From Yamagishiella unicocca (Eukaryota; Chlorophyta; Chlorophyceae; Chlamydomonadales; Volvocaceae), in the NCBI GenBank assembly GCA_003116995.1, contig BDSL01000187.1:1-64000 (forward strand): a stretch of 64,000 nt of DNA, written 5' to 3'. The notes below the pieces were generated by a model. It was given only the letters and a program-made list of their open reading frames with translations, was not told the origin of the DNA and did not search any database. Each line of letters starts with the position of its first letter. The stretch's first letter is position 1. Below are positions 1 to 9,149 of this stretch, in pieces. Made by a program: the position numbers and the translations under genes.

Positions 1-640
1 AACGGACTTCGCGCCAGTTGACACAGACAGCGGGGAACCAATAAACGCTGGCACACGTGTTGCCTTGGTGGGTCGGGACGGTTGATTTGGGTTGTCGAGG
101 CAGGCAGTTGGCCCGATCCTGCCGTCCACCGCCACCGCCCGTGCCCAACACCAACACTCCCACCGCTGAGTCACAAGACACGTGTATAAATGTAGCTGCT
201 GCTGTCATCATTTGCCTCATACGACAACGGGGTGAGATGGTGCTTTACGGCGGCCCTCGCAGGATGCCGTACTGCCATGTGACACGGCCAAGAGCCAGGC
301 CGAGTGCGCTGCTTCAGCTACGCCCCCCATCCGGGTCGTGAGGGACATGCAGGGCCGGGTGAGTGCGGCCGGACTGTTTGGAGTGCTGGAAACCAGAGGG
401 GGAACATCAAGCGGAGAGGGCTATAAGCTGCAAGGCATGGGAGGATGGCTGGGTGGCTAAAGCAAGGGAGCCCGTCGGCGAGACTGCTGCGCTGGTCAGT
501 CGCCATGTGTATTGATGTTCCGCACCCCAACTCCAACTCCAACCGTCAGGCGCAGCATCTCCCCCTACCGGTAGTTCCCTGACCGCCTCACCATAGGATA
601 TATCGAGTGCAGATCCGGCTGGCTTGCTCGTCTCGGTTCC
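1..640. other. Left flank, no supported gene
   Basis: I see no exon with matched splice borders, no recognisable domain and no tRNA here. The short open frames on both strands have no consistent C/G-ending codon pattern. The stretch may hold the promoter and 5' exons of the M11 protease gene that begins to be readable near 700, but nothing in the sequence fixes a transcription start. Confidence 0.4.
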
Positions 641-689
641 ATGTATCCGCGCTCTTCCCCCGCCTTCAGGCTCTGTTCCCCTGGTCGTA

Positions 690-1330
690 CAAGACGCCCA
701 GGCCGCCCACTCATAACGACTGGAAGATCATTGTGATGATTCTGGATGTCCCTCTGTGCGACATCCACGCCGATGTGACGGAGGACACGGCAAGTGGCAG
801 ATTGATCGGGCAGGGACCTGCTGGGCGGTGGCCTTCTTGGCTGGTGCGAGGAGGGCGCTCTGGCCCTTCTTAAAGCGGGGTAGCGAGGAAACGTGTGGGG
901 ACGACACAGGAAAGACCCAACCCCTGGACCTGGGACAGCAGGGTTAAGAAAGGCCCAACAGGGCACCCGAACCCGTCACCCTGAATTTCCGGTGTCATCG
1001 AGGATAAAAATGCTCACCTCGGTGGAGCTTTTGAGCTGCCATGGTGATCTGACGATGTTGCGCGCATCGGCTGTTGCATGTGCGGCAGCGTCACTATCAC
1101 AACGGCTGTCGCTGCCGCCAACACACGCGCTGGCGGTTGCGTGCAGGTGATCGAGCTGTTCCTGGGAACTGGTCGCGACGGCCTGGGCGGCCACGCCCTG
1201 CCATTTGGGCAGTGCTCAAACAACAACATCACCTTCAACAAGGACGCCTTCGTTCAAGGCCTTCACGGTGGGGCAGTGTGGGCCTGCGTGCGTGGGGAAA
1301 TCATTAGTACGGGAGGAGTGTGGACCCATT
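690..1330 (+). CDS. Tentative 5' exons of the M11 metalloprotease gene
   Basis: Two pieces resemble the N-terminal half of gametolysin-type M11 proteases. Around 715-785 the frame reads WKIIVMILDVPLCDIHADV, like the family's strand that starts the catalytic region (a hydrophobic run followed by a Cys). Around 1145-1270 it reads VIELFLGTGRDGLGG, then GQCSNNNITFNKDAF, like the family segment in which a short helix, a Gly-rich loop and a conserved Cys-Ser-X-Asn motif precede the catalytic exon. The borders between them are not clear, and the start codon and signal peptide were not found. They lie directly upstream of the well-supported catalytic exon and in the same orientation. They could be partly decayed. 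Confidence 0.4.
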
Positions 1331-1601
1331 AGTATGGGTGGTTGCATGCCGGAGGGGTTGTTTTGAAGCCTGAGGACAAAGCTCGCCCACGCCACCCAGG
1401 AGGAAGAAAACCTAAGCTGACAGGAAGTGTTGCAATGGGGTGTGGGGGGCGGGGCTTGCGGCTACCGTTTGCAACGGATGTACCCGCACGGCCTAGCTGA
1501 CCTGGAAACCATCTGTACCAGTTCAGATACCAGTTAAGCGACAGCTCTTCAACGAAATTCTCTGAACCCGCGTCTGCGCGCCCGGGCCCCTCCTTCTGCC
1601 C

Positions 1602-2911
1602 CATTGCCGTACTACCAGTTCACACCCTCCTGGAGTCCTACCGACGGGACTTGCAACGGCTGCTGGGATTCCGCGATTCTCAACGCCGGGGTCGACGCCG
1701 TCATCGCGACATTCGGCGCGGACTACCTCGCCCAATTTACCCAGCGTGTGTGGGTGGCGCCAAAGGCCCTGTGCGGATACTGGGCAGCCGGCTGGATCGG
1801 AGGCGGTGGCTCGTGGTTCTCAACTGACCCAGGCTGCCTGTACAACCGCCAGTCGATCATGCACGAGTTCGGTGAGCATGCGTTGCACCCGGTGGGAGAT
1901 TTCGCGGTAGATGTGATATGGGGGGGCCCGGAGGTGAGTGTGTGTGTGTGTGGTAGCTGTCGGGCCAACATACCTCGTCGTATGCCCGCCCACCCCCACC
2001 CTCCCTGCGTACGGCAGGCCACAACCTCAACCTTTTCCACGCGCGCCGCAACGGCGCTGAGTACGAAGACGTGACATCGGCCATGTCGTACAGCAACGTC
2101 GGGCCGTCGTGCTACAACGGTGTCGAGATGATGCAGCTGGGCTGGGGCTCCCCCGCCACGCCCGACGGCGACCAGCTCAACTCCGCCACCGTGCCGCTGG
2201 GGCTGTCATCGTTCGCGCTTGCGCCCACCCTCGCCTTTGCCAACAACTGCATGTCTATTCAGCCCAACTGGATGCCGTCGTATAGTAACTGGGGAACCGC
2301 CAGGAACCTCGTGCTGTCGGTTCGCGTGGGGATCGACGCTGACTCAACGTTGTGGGACTACGCGACGGACGCCATCTCGGTGCACGAGACGCGCACGGAC
2401 GTTGTGAGTGCCTCGCGCCAGCAGCCAGCGCAGTACGTAGCCAGTCTTAGGCTGGGCGCTGGGTAACGGGCGCTGTCGGTCGATACTCGTTTTCTTTTGG
2501 GCGGGTGTTCCTGGTCCGTCATCTGCCACAATGCTCAGGCACACGCCACCTGCCGGCGACACCCAGCGCGGCACCGCACGGCTCAACACCCACCAATAAC
2601 ACATATGCAACTCGCCTCCCCCTTCTTTGCGCGCCCTCCCTGCCGCCTGCCGGCTACTGCTCACCAGGACAACACGATGCGGCAGAGCTTCTCCCCCTGG
2701 GTGGAGCCCATGAACAACTTTGTGGACGCGGTTAAGGCCGGCGGGCGCCTGGTGCTGAGCAGCTACAAGCTGGTGGTGTACGCGGGGGGCTGGCTGCCTG
2801 GCGGCACGTTGGGCCCCGGCACCGCAGCCAGCGTCATGCGAGTCTTCTTGTGCCGCTTCGCGAACACGGACACGGAGTGCCCCACCGCCGCGTCGGTCAT
2901 ATGGCGCGCAA
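1602..2911 (+). CDS. Peptidase M11 (gametolysin-like) catalytic domain
   Basis: This is a zinc metalloprotease domain of the gametolysin family, which in volvocine algae cuts cell-wall or extracellular-matrix glycoproteins. Three exons are clear: about 1602-1871, 2018-2403 and 2668-2911, with GT..AG borders and matching phases. Joining 1871 to 2018 restores the zinc site HEFGHNLNLFH, with three His ligands and the catalytic Glu. The usual Gly at position eight is Asn. The Met-turn follows (TSAMSYS), then the family's MMQLGW segment. The third exon reads like the C-terminal beta region and contains CRFANTDTECP. The next exons of the same gene encode lectin domains. The domain is likely secreted, but no signal peptide was found. 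Intron 1872-2017 contains a (GT)n run. The unspliced exon would give a false HExxE motif. Confidence 0.8.
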
Positions 2912-3120
2912 GTGAGTTCTCAGAACGGGTGGCGCGCGGAAACAAACGACAAGTCACCAACTATGTGCCTGTATATGCGAAGGACGGAAACCTAGAGCAT
3001 GCGTATTGGTAGGGCAACGATAGATATTGTGGGCGGCCGAGGGGTTACTTGCTGCTGCTGCTGCTGATCCATGGCCTGGCCCTCCGGGGGTCAATCAACC
3101 GCAGGTCGCCGTCGCCGCAG

Positions 3121-4930
3121 CTGCCCGAGCGCAGCCGGCTGCCTGGTCCATACAACTGGGCGACCAACCGGCCCATCTACGCGTCCTCCACCCACTCTGA
3201 CACGTGGGTTGGGCGGTGGGGTGGGTCACGGGCGGGAAGGATGGGAGACAGCGGGTAACACATACACGGGTGAGGGACGCAGGGAGGACGTAAAGACAAA
3301 CCGCCGCGGATTCGGGTTGCTGACACAGGGTTTTCCTCGCGATCCAGTTCCTCTCCGCACGCACGACCCACACCGGCCTTGTAGATACCCCCATCTGGAA
3401 GGAGGGTGGGGTTTGGCAGCGGGTTCGGGAATGACGTTTGATGACACGGGCCCAAGCTCGGGGTCCGAGTGGGAGCCGATTACCCTAGCCCGTTCGTTGT
3501 CAGTTGCCCACACGTTGTAACTGCAGACACCGTTCCGAGGCGCAACCTGTCGGCGTCACTGACTCTGCCTTGCTAACGACTGGGACGTTTGCGCGCCTCC
3601 TATACCAATGAAACTGCCGCCTACCTTCCAACTGTCTGCCGTCTGACAGGTACCGCGCCGCCTACGCCAATGACGGCGACACCGACAACTACTGGCCGCC
3701 TCGCATCTTCCACAGCGCCGGCGGCGGTGAAAGAGCCCCCTGGCTGTCGGTGGACCTGGGACGCGATGTTCGGGTCGTCTGGGCGGTCATCTGGAACCGG
3801 GTGGACTGCTGCCAGGGGCGGCTCTCGAACGCGGAGGTCAGGGTGGGCAGCACCCCCATCACGTCGAAGACCCAGGGGTCGGCCCTGGTAAAGAACGCGC
3901 TGTGCTGGAAGCAGACCGCGGGGGTGGGCGACATGGCGTATATCGACTGCACGACGCCGTTGGTGGGGCGTTGGGTAACCCTGCAGGTGCGTGCGACATG
4001 TGTGGGCTGCTCGGGAGGTGAATGGCAAAAGGAGGGAGGGGGCGATTCCGGGTTGCCATTGTATGTGGAGTGGAAGTAATGGGGGGCCGTCAAGGGACGG
4101 ACTACGACCTCACTGGCAGCAGCTCAGTGGCAGCTCAGCGCCTCGAATCAGCATCTAAGGGTCTGACTTGCCAATTGCATTTGGAGCATGCACTGGGCTG
4201 TCGGTAGACGGCTCCCGAAACCCACTCGTCCACTCCAGCATACAACCCCAAACGCGCACAAGAAACGACTCGTCAGATCGGTTGCTGCTTCTCCTCCGGG
4301 GCTATTGCGCCCTACACTGCATGTGCGCCTGTAAATGGTTCTGTGAGCGCCGGGGACTCCTGTACGGCCGACATGATTGCTTACACATTGCCGCGACGAC
4401 GCACTAAATTGCCCGCAGCACCAATATGACTTGCTCTCCAGGGCCGTTCAATCGTTTTAGGGCCCGTTCTCTAGGCCGGGCGTTTTCTACGCTCCCAAGG
4501 AGCCCGAACGCCTGCTTGTTCCCTGCGTCTCCTGTGTCGTGCCCACGGGTTTCATCTGTACCCCACTACGGGCTTCCAACTCGCCGTCCCATCACATGCA
4601 GAACTTGCCGCCGACCACCAGTTCCGACGACGACGCCGTCCTTCACGTGAGTGCGAGGAGGCGGGGGGGGAGCGGGCAGGGGGTCAGGGGCAGGCGGGGC
4701 CGGAACAGGGGGCCGGGGCAGGTGGGGGCGGGGCAGGGGGGCAGGGGTGGGGGGAGGCGGGGCAGGAGGCGGGGCACAGGGGAGTTGGGCAGGGGGAGGG
4801 GGGAGGAAAACCCGTGGATCGGCGCTGACGAGGAAACCGAAAAGCGCCGTCATGTGCCCCGCTGACACTTCGCCGTACACCTTACTGTTGACGCCATCAG
4901 ACCCTGGAGCTCCAGGTGTACGGCGAGGCA
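3121..4930 (+). CDS. F-type lectin domain 1 of the protease-lectin gene
   Basis: This fucolectin-type (F-type lectin) carbohydrate-binding domain is spread over exons 3121-3203, 3650-3986, 4602-4646 and the start of 4901-5005. All junction phases agree. The opening strand reads NRPIYASSTHSDT. It is followed by the DGDTDNYW calcium/ligand loop, PWLSVDLG, and the family signature NRVDCCQGRLSNAEVRVG with paired cysteines. The domain closes with RWVTLQ, NLPPTTSSDDDAVLH and LELQVYG. Such domains bind fucose-like or other wall sugars, so a role in holding the protease on its wall substrate is a reasonable inference. The intron 3987-4601 has no coding signal, and 4647-4900 contains the G-rich tract listed separately. 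The phase between the last protease exon and 3121 does not fit exactly, so one border there may be misplaced. Confidence 0.75.
4658..4806 (+). repeat. G-run-rich intron segment
   Basis: The intron between two lectin exons holds about 150 bases made mostly of runs of three to eight G separated by one to six other bases, all on the coding strand. Runs of this spacing can form G-quadruplexes in the pre-mRNA or DNA. It is low-complexity sequence with no coding signal. Confidence 0.75.
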
Positions 4931-6232
4931 AATCTGGCAGTCGGCCGACCCGTCGTCTCCTCGTCGGTGGCTTCCTCGGATGCTTACGCCGCCTTCTGCT
5001 ACCAGGTGCCGTACACTAGGGTGTCGCGATGCCAGGGTACCGCACCTCGGACTATGGCGCGCCACCGTTCCGTTCGGCTGTCGTACCCTGACTGAGTGTC
5101 GGTGGCGGTCACTGGGGGCATACAGCATGGCAACGCCCAGCTGGCCCGGTGGCGCGCTTGTCGGTTGCCCGCATTGGCCGTCATCCCGTGGCCCCCTCCC
5201 TAGCTCGGACATGATGCAACCAGCAAACCTGCCATCGGGCCTCCTTGCTGATAACCCCTCGCTCCTCCCCGCCTAAACAGGGAAGCTGTCACCCCTCCCG
5301 TGCGGTGGACGGCGACACCTCCAACGCCTACCGCCTCTTCGTGTCGGAGGAGGGCGACTAGCGTCCCTGGCTGTCGGTTGACCTGGGGGTGCGCAGCCGG
5401 GTGTCCCGGGTGGTGCTGGTGAACCGCAAGGACTGCTGCGGCAACCGGCTGGTCAGGGCGGAAGTCAGGATCGGGGACACGGGTGAGGGGGGGCGGGGAG
5501 TGGAGCGGGAACAAGCGAGGGAGCAAATGGGTGTGCAAAGGGGGCTGAGGGAGGTGGACTGGGGTGGGGGCTGAGGGAGGTGGCGGATGGCGCCTGTTAT
5601 GCTGTTCCTGATGCCAGGTCCCTACGGCGCCTTCGCTGATCTACCTGCAGTCCGTGCCGGCGCCGCCCACCGTATCTTCCCATCCTCCCCGCCTCCCGCC
5701 CCAACCGCGGACACCGCCCTGCCCACCGGCCTCCGCACCTCCCTCCCCGCACACAGATCCCAACGGCGCCACCTTGGCCGCCAACGGCCTGTGCTACCGG
5801 CAGGGCGCTGCTGCGGGCACCACCGGGGGCTCCCTGACCGCCACCTGCAGCCAGCCACTAGCGGGCCGCTGGCTGACAGTGCAGAACTTCCCCAAGATTG
5901 GCACGGCGGCAGCAGACACTGTCTTGCAGGTGAAGTTTGTAAGGTTTTGAGCGCGGGGGCCGGGTGTGGGGTTGGGGGTGGCGACGAAACCCGTGTCAAT
6001 GCCAGATGGGTGGGCAGGATCGCCTGTGGGCTCCAAACCGCCTCCCGGGCTGAGGGGTCTCTGGCAGCAGCACTCCGTCTCCCAGTGCTGCCGGGGCCTA
6101 ACTGCCGTATTGGCCAAATGCCGTACTCGCTTACTGCTGTACTGCAGTCTGAGGCTCGAACCGACCTCTAAACCTTTTCGAACGCCGCCTCCCTCGCGTA
6201 CCGCACGCCAGCTCGTGGAGGTGCAGGTGTAT
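4931..6232 (+). CDS. F-type lectin domain 2, interrupted by a TAG
   Basis: This is the second F-type lectin domain of the same gene, over exons 4901-5005 (second half), 5281-5482, 5757-5929 and 6212-6232, with consistent phases. It starts NLAVGRPVVSSSVASSDAY and continues with AVDGDTSNAYRLF, PWLSVDLG, the NRKDCCGNRLVRAEVRIG signature, then GRWLTVQNFPKIG and the closing LVEVQVY. Between the ligand loop and PWLSVDLG there is an in-frame TAG at 5359-5361, where family members have an ordinary residue. No nearby splice pair removes it. Either the gene is a recent pseudogene, the allele is truncated after lectin 1, or a base is wrong. The rest of the domain is well preserved, which argues that the stop is young. 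Confidence 0.7.
5359..5361 (+). other. In-frame stop codon inside lectin domain 2
   Basis: The TAG lies between EEGD and RPWLSVDLG in an otherwise open 202-base exon whose phase matches both neighbours. Translation would end after the protease and first lectin domains. Confidence 0.75.
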
Positions 6233-6278
6233 GTGGGGCATGCCGTAACCGACTGAGTCCGCTCGCTGCGCTGCCCAG

Positions 6279-6584
6279 CCTGGCCTGTGCGGCGACGGCG
6301 CCAACATGTGCGAGGACCAGCCCAACGGCTGCGGCTACAAGTACGTACGTGCGGTTGTGGCTCACGTTAAGGTCCCGCTGAGCTGTCCTGTCCTCGTGGT
6401 GGTGGTGGTGGCCAACCACCCAACCACACCTAGCTACCTCCACGACATCAAACGCAGCCGAATCCGCGCCGGAATCTCCCTAACCCCCTTCCCTCGCCTC
6501 CTGGTGTCTCCCCAACACCCCTCAGGTGCACCTGTGCTGCGGGATACACCAACCAGCTGGGTGCCACGGGGGAGACATGCCAGC
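6279..6584 (+). CDS. EGF-like module of the protease-lectin gene
   Basis: Two exons, 6279-6340 and 6526-6584, join in phase to give a short cysteine-rich unit: CGDGANMCEDQPNGCGYK followed by CTCAAGYTNQLGATGETCQ. The six cysteines and the CxCxxGY pattern near the end fit an EGF-like fold of about 40 residues. It sits between the second lectin and the first WSC domain and probably acts as a rigid extracellular spacer. The intervening intron (6341-6525) contains no other coding signal. Confidence 0.65.
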
Positions 6585-6727
6585 GTGAGTGCAGGGGGGG
6601 TTGGTATCGCCGCACCTGACACCTGGCACACCGCACACGGACAGTGGACGGCTGTGCCGCATTCCTAGTCCCATCTGCAAACCCCCACCCCCACGCTCGC
6701 TGTCGTTGAACCCCTCCTGTACGACAG

Positions 6728-7264
6728 CCAGCTTCGCGTACGTGAGCTGCTTCCGCGACAGCACCAAGACCAAACCGCTGCCCAGCGTCCTGCTCGCCAG
6801 CGACACCGCGGGCATGACGGCCGACCGTTGCAGCCAACTGTCTCGAGCCGCTGGTGGGTGTATGTGTGCGCTGCGCTGCGCCCAGCCCGGGTTGGGGGTT
6901 GGCGGGCAGCAGCACTGCCGCGGTCTGTCGTGCCTGCTGTCTGCGGGGCGCTGGGGTGCACTGCCAGCTCTCGCTTGCCATGACCCCTTGTCACCCACCT
7001 CGTTTCCGTAATGACTGGTTGGCATCACCACCAAACCCGTGTCTGCTGCCTCCGCGGTCCCACTGCACTCCCCGCCAATCTCGAGTTCTCGACCCTACGC
7101 ATCCTCACCCCCAGGCCTGGTGTACTTCGGCATCCGTAACGGGGTGGGCTGCCTGGGTGGTAACGACCTCAGCCGCGCCGTGTCGCTGGGGGCTGCGGCC
7201 GCTTGCGGACCCGGCCTGCCGACTGGCACACTGGCCTTTGCGCTTTACATGAACTATGTGTGCG
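6728..7264 (+). CDS. WSC domain 1
   Basis: WSC domains are cysteine-rich putative carbohydrate-binding modules of wall-associated proteins. Exons 6728-6853 and 7115-7264 join in phase. The domain opens with YVSCFRDS, has MTADRCSQLSRAAG, then VYFGIRNGVGCLGGNDLS, which is the family's Y-F-G-x-[EQR]-x-G-x-x-C-x-C-G-like core with Leu-Gly in place of the second Cys pair. It ends near MNYVCG. Length, about 90 residues, fits the family. The intron 6854-7114 shows nothing else. Confidence 0.7.
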
Positions 7265-7468
7265 GTAAGCGGTGGGTGGGGAGGGGGTGGCGAGAAGACC
7301 GTTACCGCAGGGACGAGGCACTTTATCCATCCCCTCGCTCCCCCTTTGCATGCATGCGTACCCTCCCTGCCCCCTTTCCCTCCCCGTACCTGCTCCTTTC
7401 CCCCTGACGGCCGCCCCCCCCCCCCGTCCTCAGCTGCACCCGCCCGCCCCACTCCCCACATCCCACAG

Positions 7469-7762
7469 GCGGCGGCTACGTGGGTTGCTTCGCCCAGGGC
7501 CCGGATCCGTACGGCGCCGCGCTGCCGTTCCGCCTGCCCAACGGCGACTCGTCCTTCGTGGCCTGCCGCAACGAGGCCGCCGCCAAGGGCTACCCGCACT
7601 ACGGACTGCAGCGGGGCGGGCAGTGCTCCGCGGGCAACAGCCTGGCGGCAGTGGCGCTGTCCGGTGTCAGCTCGCTGTGCAGCATGCCCTGCACGGGAGC
7701 CAACGGTTTCACGTGCGGCAACTACATGACGTACAGCGTGTACCGCGTGGACGTCTGCCCCA
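7469..7762 (+). CDS. WSC domain 2
   Basis: One exon holds the second WSC domain, joined in phase to WSC 1 across intron 7265-7468 (which contains a C-run near 7410). It starts GGYVGCFAQGPDPYG and continues with CRNEAAAKGYPHYGLQRGGQC, then SLCSMPCTGANGFTCGNY and YSVYRVDVC. The eight conserved cysteines are in order and the C-P-C/G-x-x-x-x-C-G-[GN] end is present. This copy is better conserved than WSC 1. The exon is followed by a strong GTGAGT donor. Confidence 0.8.
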
Positions 7763-7945
7763 GTGAGTTGTTAGTTGGCTTGGCGGTTGGTTGCGATGGG
7801 GTTTAGGACCGTCGGGGGTCCATCCGGCACGCTGCCACCATACCCGCCAACACAGCCGCCAACACACCTGCCAACACGGCCCGCCCTCGGCTTCTCATCA
7901 CCCTCCCGTGGCTTGACCCCTCCCCATCCTCTTCCTCACCCCCAG

Positions 7946-8211
7946 CTGCGACCCACAAGTGCCGCGCCAACCCCACCATTTGCGGCGCCGCCTATGGCTC
8001 CCCCGTCTGCTCCGCGACCCTCACGGCCGCGTCTTCCTGGTGCCAGCCTGCAGTGCTGGGGGCTCCCCCCACCTCGCTGGACGCACTAAGTGCTTCCCTC
8101 CCTCAGCTGAGCACCACCCGGGGCCTGCTGCTGAAGCTGGCAGCACTGGGCCTGCAAGTGCCGGCAATCACTACCACCGCCTCCTACACGGTGCTGCTGC
8201 CCACCAATGAG
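7946..8211 (+). CDS. Cys-rich linker and N-terminal half of a FAS1 domain
   Basis: The exon is in phase with WSC 2. It begins with a short cysteine-containing linker (THKCRANPTICGAAYGSPVC) and runs into the start of a fasciclin (FAS1) domain: LSTTRGLLLKLAALGLQVP followed by YTVLLPTNE, the H1 motif (TVFAPTNEAF in the family). FAS1 domains mediate adhesion in algal and plant extracellular matrices. The donor at 8212 (GTGGGT) is good, but no exon in matching phase follows before 8686, and the middle of the FAS1 fold is missing. Confidence 0.6.
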
Positions 8212-8667
8212 GTGGGTGCGTAGCCCTGCGCGGAGCGAGGGGCCGAGTGTCTTGGGGGGGAGGGGTGTGCTGGGGGCGTTGCAAGGAAAACCCGTTAACA
8301 AGAGAAAACCCGTTCAGATGTTTGGAGATGCATGCTGGAAAACTTTGGTGAGGAAACTGAAGTCGGAGGCCGTATGTCGGCCTTCGGCGGCTGAGCCTAA
8401 TTCGCGGCGACTCTGGGATAGCGGCAAGGGGTGTTAGGACAGACGGGATATAGTTAAGCGGAAGAACAGGGGTCAAAAAACGAAGGGTCCGGGGCGGCGC
8501 GGTGAAAGAGAGGGAGTTGACAGGCGTCCGGCCGGATATGGTCAGCAGGGTATGGCGGGAAGTAGGACAGCGGGGCGCGCGGATGCGTGAACGGGGCGGG
8601 AATGGGGACCTAGTAGACCTAAGACTGTGGGATTGTTGCCGGAAACGTGCGTGCAGGGGGGTAGCAG
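8212..8667 (+). other. Intron-like stretch up to the array border
   Basis: About 450 bases between two FAS1 exons. No bordered exon in usable phase is visible, although the FAS1 fold needs roughly 45 more residues here. The stretch ends at the point (8668) where sequence shared with P3 and P4 begins, so central FAS1 exons may have been lost at this breakpoint. Confidence 0.45.
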
Positions 8668-8685
8668 GGCGTCCGCTTTCTGCAG

Positions 8686-9149
8686 GGGCCTCCATTTCGG
8701 CGGACGGATCCAAGTGCGATATCGCGCGGATCCAGAGCGTGTTTGGATTCAAGCTCAGAGTTGCGGCGCAGGTACGGCCGGGCAGTGCTGCGCCGGAGTT
8801 GGAGTCCCGGTGGGGGGTGGCCACCGGGGCCCTAGGCGAGGTTGTGGGTGCCGGTACTGCCGTAGGTGTTGGTGGTGTCGGAGAACAGGTCTAGGAAGGT
8901 GGTCATGGTGCGGATGGAGGAATAGTTGGTGCTGAGGAACCGTCCGCCTTGCAGGGGAGAAAGCCCCGGGTGGTCTTGTGTCCACACCCTGCCTATGTCC
9001 TCCGCCTCATCGCCATTTCGCCCACCCTCTCCAAATCCATATCACCACAAAGTAACAACCCAACCGCCGCAACCTCCTCACAGGTCCGTCTCTTAGCGGA
9101 TGCGTACGCCACCCATGGTGCGATCCGCAAGGTCACTCGCTTTGAGTAG
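8686..9149 (+). CDS. C-terminal FAS1 exons and stop (P1 copy)
   Basis: Two exons, 8686-8771 and 9084-9149, are bordered by CTGCAG..GTACGG and CTCACAG and join in phase. They read GASISADGSKCDIARIQSVF and then VRLLADAYATHGAIRKVTRF, ending in TAG at 9147. ADAYATHGAIRKV matches the FAS1 H2 motif (ADxxATNGVIHVID), so this is the C-terminal end of a FAS1 domain and the probable end of the protease-lectin-WSC gene. A TGTAA signal follows 79 bases later. The first exon needs one base from an upstream exon, whereas 8211 ends in phase 0, so at least one exon is missing between them. The same two exons recur in P3 and P4. Confidence 0.55.
8832..8947 (-). CDS. Possible antisense terminal exon inside the FAS1 intron (P1)
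   Basis: On the minus strand a good acceptor (pyrimidine tract then CTGCAAG) at 8948-8954 precedes an open run reading GGRFLSTNYSSIRTMTTF, DLFSDTTNTYGSTGTHNLA and a TAG at 8832-8834. The codons are almost all C-ending, as in expressed genes of this group and unlike the neighbouring non-coding DNA. I do not recognise the family and see no upstream exon. It is conserved in P3 (36971-37086) and P4 (51896-52011). It may be the last exon of an antisense gene or a captured exon fragment. Confidence 0.35.

Noticed and set aside
4450..4470. TTTTAGGG as telomere repeat
   Set aside because: A single occurrence; no tandem telomeric or subtelomeric array was found.
4566..4931. Proline-rich minus-strand frame of 121 codons
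   Set aside because: It is only the complement of the G-run intron.
8755..8985. His/Pro-rich minus-strand frame over the FAS1 intron
   Set aside because: Shadow frame of the better-supported antisense exon and of GC-rich intron DNA.
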